This document shows positions 7,143-11,951 of a stretch of DNA of 11,951 nucleotides, piece after piece. The notes under the pieces are model-generated. The model was given only the letters and a program-made list of their open reading frames with translations. It made no database searches and was not told the origin of the DNA. The stretch's first letter is position 1. Each line of letters starts with the position of its first letter. The stretch spans positions 1 to 11,951 of the forward strand of contig CAUDRX010000065.1 of NCBI GenBank assembly GCA_958451915.1, read 5' to 3'. Position numbers and translations under genes: made by a program. This DNA comes from an uncultured Peptococcaceae bacterium. Lineage in GTDB: Bacteria > Bacillota > Peptococcia > Peptococcales > Peptococcaceae.

Positions 7143-7598
7143 TTAATCCGCTTTTTGCCGATAATTAACTGGCGTCCAATCTCTGGCATATACGATCCAA
7201 TCGTCCGCTAAAATATCTTCTAAGCTAATCAAAAGTTTAAAACTGTTGCCGTTCACTGCGGTTTCGTATGGATTGTCCATATCTTTGTAACGAACAATGT
7301 TGCCGCCGATATTGCAGTAAGCTTCCCAGTCGTCGTATCTCCAAGCGGCTCGTTTGATCTTGTAGCCCTCTTTGCTAAAGTATCTAAATGCTTCCGAAAA
7401 AGAATAGGTGTCTTCTTTGATGCGCCAGTCGCTGGCATACACATCATCTTTTGTGAAATGGTAAGGTACTCCGTTCGCGTCTTCATAATCCAGATACCCG
7501 CTGGAAACGGAATAGATATAATAAGAGGGAGACCAGCAGTCTCGTTGGAGGTGTTGGTTATCCGTCCAACCTTTATCGATCGCTTCTAGGAAATACAT
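7143..7598 (-). CDS. Two-domain DUF2829/Tad2-like protein (possible Thoeris anti-defence)
   Basis: This 151-residue protein appears to contain two tandem DUF2829-type units. Unit 1 runs from MYFLEAIDKGW to DDVYASDWRI. Unit 2 runs from YSFSEAFRYFSKEGYKIKRA through AAWRYDDW to LEDILADDWIVY. The family signature is a first helix 'F.EA...' leading to a basic '..RR..W', and a final 'DILA-D/E-DW' strand. Known Tad2 proteins of this family bind and sequester the cyclic ADP-ribose-type signal of Thoeris defence. Unit 1 is divergent, so it may be structural. The start is ATG 7598, overlapping the upstream TAG by 13 bases, with GGAAGGTGA before it. A paralogue lies directly upstream. Confidence 0.68.
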   Translation of the reverse strand: MYFLEAIDKGWTDNQHLQRDCWSPSYYIYSVSSGYLDYEDANGVPYHFTKDDVYASDWRIKEDTYSFSEAFRYFSKEGYKIKRAAWRYDDWEAYCNIGGNIVRYKDMDNPYETAVNGNSFKLLISLEDILADDWIVYARDWTPVNYRQKAD

Positions 7599-8059
7599 TG
7601 ATCTGTAATCACCTTCCAATTCTCGTCGTACACGACCCAATCTTCTGCGGCGATATCCACCGATGAGAGAGTCATATCATAAAGAAAATCGTAGCGACTA
7701 TCATCACAGATGTCGCTATACACTTCAAACTTACTCTCGCCAGCCTTGTAACCATAGGCGGCATTGGCTGGCGGTTCTGAGAGCCACGCAATACGTCCGA
7801 TTCTTTTACTGGAAAACAAGGCGTCCAGCGCGTGTTTGAAATCGGTCATCTGAAATTTAGCTACCCAGTCATCAGCGAGAACGTCTCCGATCTTTATTGC
7901 ATAAGGCTTGCGTGGCGCAGAGCTCGTTACATAAAAATCCAGCTCATCGCCTTTATTGTCGTCAAGTCGGATCGTAAAGGCTGTGTTCCAAGACCACGCA
8001 ACGTTTCGGCGAATCTCTGCCCCGGCTTTTGCCGCTTCAACTGCGTAAATGAAATCCAT
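7586..8059 (-). CDS. Two-domain DUF2829/Tad2-like protein (possible Thoeris anti-defence)
   Basis: This 157-residue protein has two clear DUF2829/Tad2-like units. Unit 1 is MDFIYAVEAAKAGAEIRR..W, ending KIGDVLADDWVA. Unit 2 is DFKHALDALFSSKRIGRIAW, ending LSSVDIAAEDWVVYDE. Members known to act as anti-defence proteins are usually single-domain and about 70-100 residues, so a double unit is unusual. By analogy it would bind a cyclic nucleotide signal made by Thoeris or a related defence system; this is inference. ATG 8059 overlaps the upstream stop (TGATG) and is preceded by GGAGGG at seven bases. It belongs to the run of three related genes, which probably arose by duplication. Confidence 0.75.
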   Translation of the reverse strand: MDFIYAVEAAKAGAEIRRNVAWSWNTAFTIRLDDNKGDELDFYVTSSAPRKPYAIKIGDVLADDWVAKFQMTDFKHALDALFSSKRIGRIAWLSEPPANAAYGYKAGESKFEVYSDICDDSRYDFLYDMTLSSVDIAAEDWVVYDENWKVITDQCIS

Positions 8060-8256
8060 CAGAAAACCCTCCAATCGTCGGCAAGGATATCGTCAACTTC
8101 TGGCATCCACACTCTTGATTCTTCATCGAGATAGTAGTAATCTCCTGTCACAATACGAAGAACAGAATCATGGATGTACAGAAAGCCATCCCAGTAGTCG
8201 CGTTTCATGCGACTACTGCTATCAGAGATTCATTCAACTGCTTCAAGAAAATCCAT
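8059..8256 (-). pseudogene. Single-domain Tad2-like gene interrupted by in-frame TGA
   Basis: From ATG 8256 (AAAGG nine bases upstream) the frame reads MDFLEAVE, then TGA at 8232-8230, then continues in the same frame for 56 sensible codons. The continuation includes MKRDYWDGFLYIHD and the family ending VDDILADDWRVF before a TGA that overlaps the next gene's ATG. Aligned with the downstream paralogue, the conserved Trp falls at residue 22 in both with no gap. The interruption is therefore a point nonsense change or a recoded stop, not a frameshift. Other genes here use TGA as a true stop. Translation might restart at ATG (residue 17), which lies in the loop of a hairpin. It is called a pseudogene by default; a sequencing error is possible. 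Confidence 0.6.
8192..8218 (-). other. Perfect 10-bp hairpin just after the in-frame TGA
   Basis: CAGTAGTCGC and GCGACTACTG form a perfect 10-bp stem around a 7-base loop (ATGAAAC on the coding strand). It begins 11 bases after the in-frame TGA, and the loop exposes an in-frame ATG. It has no T-run, so it is not a terminator. It could influence read-through or restart of translation. Confidence 0.6.
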
Positions 8257-8361
8257 ATAACACAACCTTTCTCACCGTACTGCAAATCAGAACACGAGCT
8301 GCCCGATGGAGGTAGGATGCTCGGTTAAACAGTACGATCTTGTCCAATACGAAGGAAAAAA

Positions 8362-8556
8362 TTAATCATTGTTTTCTTCTAACTTGCGCATCTCACGAGC
8401 CTTGCGTGCTTCTTCCAGCCGCGCTTCTTCAACAGCGTAGTAGAGGGGTACCGCAAAAATGCAGCACACCAGGATCGTCACAAGGAAAGAGGGAACCGCG
8501 TGCGCAACAAGGTAGAGAAATAACGCAGCGAACACTGCGCCAAACATCCATAACAT
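8362..8556 (-). CDS. Small membrane protein (possible holin or envelope protein)
   Basis: This 64-residue protein has two predicted membrane helices close together (FGAVFAALFLYLVAHAVP and FLVTILVCCIFAVPLYYAV). A charged helical tail, EEARLEEARKAREMRKLEEN, probably lies in the cytoplasm. Two helices with a charged tail are common in small phage holins and superinfection-exclusion proteins, but no lysin is visible, so no function is assigned. ATG 8556 is preceded by AAAGGA at nine bases. It is the first gene after a strong terminator and may open the leftward operon. About 105 bases separate it from the Tad2-like run; they contain a CAATACGAAG motif (8345) and no clear promoter or terminator. 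Confidence 0.72.
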   Translation of the reverse strand: MLWMFGAVFAALFLYLVAHAVPSFLVTILVCCIFAVPLYYAVEEARLEEARKAREMRKLEENND

Positions 8557-8623
8557 TTAGATCAGTCCTTTCCAAACTTCTCGCTTCGCTCGGGGATCAT
8601 CTCGCTTTGCTCGGCTTGCCAAC

Positions 8624-8652
8624 AAAAAAAAGGCGACGCTCAACGCGCCGCC
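8624..8652 (-). terminator. Strong intrinsic terminator after the helicase gene
   Basis: On the minus strand GGCGGCGC-gttga-GCGTCGCC forms an 8-bp stem (one G-U pair) followed by eight Ts. It would end the helicase transcript before the small membrane-protein gene. That implies a separate promoter, or regulated read-through, for the leftward operon. Confidence 0.8.
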
Positions 8653-8790
8653 CCAACCATGCTGTTCCGAAAACGTACCGGCGCTATATGTTAGTAATTG
8701 TACGTCTTCTAATACTACAATCATCGTACCATTGGTCTTTCACTAAAACAAGGGATGTAGCCACTTTTTTTCTCAGAAAGTTGCGCCCTA

Positions 8791-8868
8791 CAATACGAAG
8801 AAAAAAGGTGTTAACTCGGGTTACTAAAGCTGCCACAAAACGCCGACTGCCACACTTCCATTTAACTC
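8791..8868. repeat. Imperfect direct repeat, copy 1
   Basis: It begins with CAATACGAAGAAAAAA and contains in order TTAAC, GTTAC, GCTGCCACAAAAC, TGCCACA and ATTTAAC. The same blocks recur in the same order in copy 2, starting 105 bases further on. It lies in the non-coding stretch between the helicase stop and the terminator. Confidence 0.65.
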
Positions 8869-8895
8869 CCTTTGCTAAAGGCGATATCATTCCCA

Positions 8896-8985
8896 CAATA
8901 CGAAGAGAAAAATTGCTACATCTCAAATTAACCAAAGTTACCATGCTGTCACAAAACTTCGGATGTCACAAAGAGATTTAACACT
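8896..8985. repeat. Imperfect direct repeat, copy 2
   Basis: It begins with CAATACGAAGAGAAAAA and has the blocks TTAAC, GTTAC, GCTGTCACAAAAC, TGTCACA and ATTTAAC, with about 15 extra bases between the first two blocks. It abuts the helicase stop codon. It may be a pair of protein-binding units (operator or replication iterons). Related TGYCACAAA boxes also occur near 10618 and 11181. Confidence 0.6.
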
Positions 8986-10489
8986 AGTCACGGACTGTAT
9001 CTTCCACTTGCTTCTTTACTACGGTAACTAATCTATTTACGTTTCGAGATACATGCCTATCATTATCTCTTACAATTTCAAAACCAAACATTTGCAATAA
9101 ATTTCCCGGTTTCTTAAAACCAACACCTTTCGAACCAACTATATTATATCCCTTACTCAATTCTACAATCTCAGCTAGATCGTTTCTTGATACACGATAC
9201 GTTCCATCAGAAGTAGTACCTACATTTCTACTTTCCAATTCCTTCTTCAACCTAATCTCAAAATCCTTCACGTTGTCATATGATACCTCTTTCAATATCT
9301 TACTTCTAAATCTACGATCTAAACACAACATCCGACGCCACTCAATCTTAACGTCGTTACCAAAGTACTTACGTACAGTTGTATCAGCATAGTTTTTAAA
9401 AGACATAAGTACATTTTCATATCTTCGTATTGCTTCTAACTTGACTTCGTTGTACTTCACTTGTCCGGTACTACATGATCGATAGGCCATACCATCAGTT
9501 GTAGTTAGGATGAAATTGTCGTCTAGGCTTTCTGTTAAGCAGGGATCGGCCTGCGTCAACAGGAAGGCTAGATTTTTTTTCTGATCTGAAACTACAGTAT
9601 GGTTTTGTGGCGCGTCATAGATCACCCAAAGTTCTTTGACGCTGCCACGAAAACGTCCAGCAAATTGATACATTTCTAAAGGATCATGCGACTCAACCGC
9701 TACAATCGCGGTCTCGTCGTTATAGAAGTTGACACCTTCGCGATAGACGGAAGTAGTAAATACTTCATCAGACAAGTTCTTTACGTTGCATGGAGAACCT
9801 GCGGTATAAGTCTGGATATTTCGTTTACCGTATTTTGAATACAATACGGAGAGAAGATTTTTGAAGACTTTCTTTTGTGTGGCGTAGTACGAGAATGGAA
9901 CGTTACCACGTTGTTGAAGGAAGTCATCTTGAGTTGTAATGATAATTTTTTCAGGTGTAAGGTTACGACACTTGGTGAAGAGGTCTATGGTGTAAAACCC
10001 ATGCTGCTCGCAGTACTTTTCAATTGGCTGCGGTGTCGCGGTCATGAAGACGACGGTTGGTTCCGGTCTCGTATTTTCCTTCTTCGTGCTACCGGCAAAC
10101 AAAACGTCGAAGTAGTCGAAAATGGTAATCATGTCATTTGCAAAAGTAGAGTCAGTTACAAGAGCATGAACTTCGTCGCAAACTAGGATGTCCCACGTTT
10201 GCTCCTTGTTCTGTTTCCAGTCAGACGCAAATTTGTGATAGGTTTCGTACAACACGTTCTCTTTGTCGGCAGCGGACTCGTTACCTTCGTCCGCCTTGGC
10301 TCTTCGCGACGTAAGGATCAGTACCTTCTTGTCTGGAAACGCATTTTCGAAAAAGGTGTTTTTACCAGCCCCCACGCCTGCTCGAAGCAGCAGCCAGGGA
10401 TGTTCTAGAATTACTTCTGGTGTTAGTACATCTGATAAAAAGCGGGTTGGCTCGCTACGCTTGCCAAAATTCTCATTGTTTGGTGTAAT
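8984..10489 (-). CDS. Superfamily 2 DEVH-box helicase
   Basis: This is an SF2 helicase of about 501 residues. Motif I is AGVGAGKNT (about 37-45), motif II DEVH (about 105-108), motif III TATP (about 150-153), motif V TTSVYREGVN (about 245-254) and motif VI QFAGRFRG (about 275-282). A C-terminal domain of about 180 basic residues has no recognised family. It probably acts in phage replication. The start is unclear. The frame is open back to a TAG at 10492-10490, next to GGAGG, with no ATG, GTG or TTG before motif I. GTG 10375 lies inside motif I and cannot be the start. ATT 10489 is only three bases from GGAGG, which is unusually close. An out-of-frame ATG occurs at 10472. Dispersed motifs occur at 9842 and in reverse at 9423-9432. 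Confidence 0.85.
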   Translation of the reverse strand: MTPNNENFGKRSEPTRFLSDVLTPEVILEHPWLLLRAGVGAGKNTFFENAFPDKKVLILTSRRAKADEGNESAADKENVLYETYHKFASDWKQNKEQTWDILVCDEVHALVTDSTFANDMITIFDYFDVLFAGSTKKENTRPEPTVVFMTATPQPIEKYCEQHGFYTIDLFTKCRNLTPEKIIITTQDDFLQQRGNVPFSYYATQKKVFKNLLSVLYSKYGKRNIQTYTAGSPCNVKNLSDEVFTTSVYREGVNFYNDETAIVAVESHDPLEMYQFAGRFRGSVKELWVIYDAPQNHTVVSDQKKNLAFLLTQADPCLTESLDDNFILTTTDGMAYRSCSTGQVKYNEVKLEAIRRYENVLMSFKNYADTTVRKYFGNDVKIEWRRMLCLDRRFRSKILKEVSYDNVKDFEIRLKKELESRNVGTTSDGTYRVSRNDLAEIVELSKGYNIVGSKGVGFKKPGNLLQMFGFEIVRDNDRHVSRNVNRLVTVVKKQVEDTVRD

Positions 10490-10750
10490 CTACCTCCGTT
10501 CATTCGGGTTACTGCGTTTACCGGCATAACTCACTACGTTCGTTGGCGGCCATCTCATTTCGCTCAATGGCTCGTGTTACTCGCGTTTTATAACTACAAT
10601 GAGCGTAGCACAATACGGTCACAAAATCCAGGTATGTAGCTAATTTTCTCACTCCGTTCAACCGGCGGCCAGATCGTTTCACTCCTGGCTTCTTTCTTCG
10701 TTCGGCTCGCTGCGCTCACCGGGATTACTTCATTTCATCTTCGTGCAGAA
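10490..10750 (-). other. Repeat-rich leader upstream of the helicase
   Basis: This is non-coding. On the minus strand it holds several copies of GARCGNAGYGAG (near 10451-10462, 10530-10541, 10554-10565, 10648-10659 and 10704-10721), often next to GGCCGCC or GCC. Two stretches of about 43 bases (from 10530 and from 10648) are imperfect direct repeats 118 bases apart. A possible minus-strand -10 element, TATAAA (10592-10587), lies near a CAATACGG copy at 10611; no good -35 is seen. Confidence 0.5.
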
Positions 10751-10751
10751 G

Positions 10752-10771
10752 AAAAGCCGCCACAAGGCGGC
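10752..10771 (-). terminator. Intrinsic terminator (first of tandem pair)
   Basis: On the minus strand GCCGCC-ttgt-GGCGGC is followed by TTTTCTTCT. The short T-run makes it moderate; together with the next hairpin it would stop leftward transcripts from the repressor side. Confidence 0.65.
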
Positions 10772-10786
10772 CAAAAAGAAGAGGTA

Positions 10787-10815
10787 GAAAAGGACACCCC
10801 GTTTAGAAGGTGTCC
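10787..10815 (-). terminator. Intrinsic terminator (second of tandem pair)
   Basis: GGACACC and GGTGTCC form a 7-bp stem with a 10-base loop, followed on the minus strand by TTTTCT. It lies 20 bases from the other hairpin. There is no gene directly upstream, so it ends either the repressor transcript or a small RNA. Confidence 0.65.
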
Positions 10816-10997
10816 GAAAAACGAAACTGAGCGTGTTTGAAAGGGCGTGGTTGATGGATTCGTAAGGCGGTTAGGGGAAGTGGTTATGATATAGAAGGAA
10901 TGCGTCAACCATGCGCTTTTTTGGGTGTAAATTACCCCCTGCTACTCGAGTTAGTATAATAGAATTTTTCAAAAAAGTTGTAGATAATGTGTATTAT

Positions 10998-11026
10998 TTG
11001 ACAATCGACAAATGCATAGTTATTCT
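10998..11026 (+). promoter_or_regulatory. Plus-strand promoter abutting a palindrome
   Basis: TTGACA (10998-11003), a 17-base spacer and TATTCT (11021-11026). The start of transcription would fall in or just after the palindrome at 11026-11038. No plus-strand gene follows, so its transcript would be non-coding and could run antisense to the repressor gene. Confidence 0.5.
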
Positions 11027-11038
11027 GACACTGTGTCA
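11026..11038. promoter_or_regulatory. Operator-like palindrome
   Basis: TGACACTGTGTCA is a perfect 6+1+6 inverted repeat placed at the expected transcription start of the plus-strand promoter. It is a good candidate binding site for the neighbouring repressor; this is inference from position and symmetry. Confidence 0.45.
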
Positions 11039-11577
11039 AGATAGCGCGCAAACATGCTATTTCAAGCCATTTCATCGCATTCACCACTACTAAAAACCAC
11101 CCTTTCCAGCGGCAGGCAATCGATAAACCAAACCGCTCACGAAACGATCAGATCCGTTTCATTAACGCCTTCCTTCCCATTGTCACAAACTAATAGCAAA
11201 TATCCGGTTCGTTGAACCCGCTTTTTTAATATCGATACCATGAAACAGTGATAGCGTGGCTACATGATCGAATGACCACGCTTTAAAATCTAGTAACGCG
11301 CATCTAGTTATTAAAACTATATATCGTCGTATTGCGAATTGAAAAGCTGATTTGCGAAACTAATAAACACGATTAACGCTACTAGAAAACGTCGTCCTTG
11401 AAACGGATTTTTAAAACAAGCTGTCGAAACATCTGGACAACGTGAGCCGGTTCGATCGTGCCGGGTTGCGGCTGCAAAAATCGGTTTGATCGTTGTTGTT
11501 ATTGAAATGATATGATACTGTATTAAATGATAGTAGTTATGATAATTATATTAGTTTATCTAGTATCGACTACTACT

Positions 11578-11850
11578 TTATTTATCGTTAGCGTTATCCC
11601 TGTTGGTTGCTGTCGTCGAGGTCAGATCGGCTTGTCTTTTATCATCCGTCCAGCCTGCAAGCCATGCGGGGTTGACTTGCAGGGCGATCGCAAGTTTTAA
11701 TGTATTCTCGATCGAAGGGATTCGATCTTGTTTAAAATAATGATTTATTGTTGTTAAAGGAATGCCTGAAAGTCTCGATAAAGCGTTTTGTGACAGCCCC
11801 TGAGAGCTTGTTTCGCAGCTTAAACGTTTATAGAAAATATCGACGCTAAT
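11578..11850 (-). CDS. Cro/CI-like helix-turn-helix repressor
   Basis: This 90-residue XRE-family DNA-binding protein has a helix-turn-helix at about 18-40 (GLSQNALSRLSGIPLTTINH). It is followed by IPSIENTLKLAIALQVNPAW and LAGWTDD, a typical sequence of small Firmicutes phage repressors. The tail of about 20 residues is polar and disordered-looking; there is no peptidase domain, so it is a short Cro-like or CI-like regulator. The family normally begins a few residues before 'IFYKRL', which fits ATT 11850, nine bases after AGGAGG. Upstream canonical starts would add about 29 residues that include the translated ribosome-binding site. It probably controls nearby operators in the gap to its left. 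Confidence 0.85.
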   Translation of the reverse strand: MSVDIFYKRLSCETSSQGLSQNALSRLSGIPLTTINHYFKQDRIPSIENTLKLAIALQVNPAWLAGWTDDKRQADLTSTTATNRDNANDK

Positions 11851-11864
11851 TTTATCTCGCCTCC
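11848..11864 (-). promoter_or_regulatory. RBS with ATT start (repressor)
   Basis: AGGAGG (GGAGG 11864-11860) is nine bases upstream of ATT at 11850-11848. The homologous part of the protein starts here. Confidence 0.65.
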
Positions 11865-11913
11865 TAACCTGATCTTTACCCTCATTGTAACATTTTTTTT
11901 GCCCAAAAACTAC

Positions 11914-11944
11914 ATTATAGGCGCGTAAAAAATGCACCCCTCAA
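11914..11944 (-). promoter_or_regulatory. Possible repressor promoter
   Basis: On the minus strand a perfect -10 TATAAT (11919-11914) has a weak -35 TTGAGG (11944-11939) at a long 19-base spacing. A second -10-like TACAAT lies at 11889-11884 without a clear -35. Either would give a leader of about 30-65 bases. Confidence 0.4.
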
Positions 11945-11951
11945 ACGTGCG

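Larger units (their letters stand above)
8557..8983. other. Non-coding region with repeats and terminator
   Basis: No gene is supported here. It holds the terminator, the two direct repeats, and two copies of a CTCGCT-T-CGCTC-type repeat (8580-8612). Open frames on both strands lack ribosome-binding sites. I could not identify a convincing -35/-10 pair for the leftward operon. Confidence 0.6.
1304..9851. repeat. Dispersed 10-mer family CAATACGRAR (14 copies)
   Basis: Plus-strand copies start at 1304, 2777, 3337, 4844, 6112, 6529, 8151, 8345, 8791, 8896 and 9842. Minus-strand copies occupy 2502-2511, 5032-5041 and 9423-9432. Most continue with a purine-rich tail such as GAGAAA or GGAAAA. Weaker CAATACG copies occur at 4145, 6250, 10611 and in reverse at 11328-11334. 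It falls in every reading frame of genes and also between genes, so protein sequence does not explain it. Function unknown. Confidence 0.8.
10816..11577. other. AT-rich non-coding regulatory gap (about 760 bp)
   Basis: No gene is supported on either strand. The stretch has two operator-like palindromes: GGGTGTAAATTACCCCC (10923-10939) and TGACACTGTGTCA (11026-11038). It also has a plus-strand promoter, a near-palindrome GAAACGATCAGATCCGTTTC around 11142-11161, and an AGCGTGG/CCACGCT hairpin around 11250-11283. The position next to a repressor suggests a lysis-lysogeny control region or a non-coding RNA. An attachment site could also lie here but I cannot show one. Confidence 0.5.

Noticed and set aside
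8192..8232. Selenocysteine insertion (UGA plus SECIS)
   Set aside because: The loop lacks the guanine-rich features of bacterial SECIS elements, and the aligned residue in the paralogue is Ala, not Cys.
4728..8232. UGA reassigned to an amino acid
   Set aside because: Several genes here end at TGA exactly at the next gene's start or ribosome-binding site, so TGA is a normal stop.
8821..8880. Minus-strand mini-ORF of 16 codons after AGGGAG
   Set aside because: It is too short to judge; the Shine-Dalgarno match alone is not enough and it lies in the direct repeat.
8684..8944. Minus-strand open frame of 86 codons with repeated LRIVG
   Set aside because: The repeat comes from the dispersed DNA motif; no Shine-Dalgarno sequence precedes its ATG and the composition is unlike the real genes.
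8340..8981. Plus-strand open frame of 213 codons
   Set aside because: It crosses the membrane-protein gene antisense, the terminator and both direct repeats, is rich in Arg/Thr/Ser without domain signs, and has no ribosome-binding site.
10911..11093. Plus-strand open frame of 60 codons
   Set aside because: It runs through the palindrome and promoter, lacks a ribosome-binding site and has no recognisable protein character.
10936..11172. Minus-strand open frame (about 78 codons, Cys/Ile-rich)
   Set aside because: No credible start or ribosome-binding site, even allowing ATA/ATC/ATT, and it overlaps regulatory elements.
11140..11440. CRISPR-like recurrence of (C/T)GAAAC
   Set aside because: The copies are short and irregularly spaced, with no conserved repeat of CRISPR length.

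Overview
This window looks like part of a temperate tailed-phage or prophage genome from a Gram-positive-type (probably Firmicutes) host. The reasons are a terminase large subunit, strong GGAGG ribosome-binding sites, tightly overlapping genes, a small Cro/CI-type repressor and Thoeris anti-defence (Tad2/DUF2829) genes. The host assignment is inference. Every gene I can support lies on the minus strand and is read right to left.

Layout from right to left, which is the order of transcription. (1) 11578-11850 is a Cro/CI-like repressor. (2) 10816-11577 is a gap of about 760 bp without convincing genes. It holds promoter-like and operator-like palindromes and ends leftward in two tandem intrinsic terminators. 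(3) 10490-10750 is a leader rich in degenerate repeats, followed by an SF2 DEVH-box helicase (8984-10489). (4) 8557-8983 is non-coding, with two imperfect direct repeats and a strong minus-strand terminator. (5) 8362-8556 is a small membrane protein. (6) 7143-8256 is a run of three Tad2/DUF2829-like genes carrying five domains; the first is interrupted by an in-frame TGA next to a perfect 10-bp hairpin. (7) 4728-7089 is a compact operon of small accessory genes, including a glutaredoxin-like protein and an ASCH-like protein. (8) 1-4720 holds a sigma-region-4-like regulator, an HU-like protein, a metallophosphoesterase, a zinc-ribbon protein in the position of a small terminase subunit, and the large terminase subunit (C-terminus cut by the window edge). 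This order fits a late regulator feeding a DNA-packaging module.

Two features stand out. First, about half of the genes appear to start at AUA, AUC or AUU rather than AUG/GUG/UUG. Eight genes have a good Shine-Dalgarno sequence placed 7-10 nt before an in-frame ATA/ATC/ATT. Three of these form ATAA or ATAG stop-start overlaps, and in several no canonical start exists between the upstream stop and the conserved domain. Second, a 10-mer of the form CAATACGRAR occurs 14 times (about 0.1 expected in random sequence). It is found inside genes in every reading frame and between genes, 11 of 14 times in the same orientation, so it seems to be selected at the DNA or RNA level.
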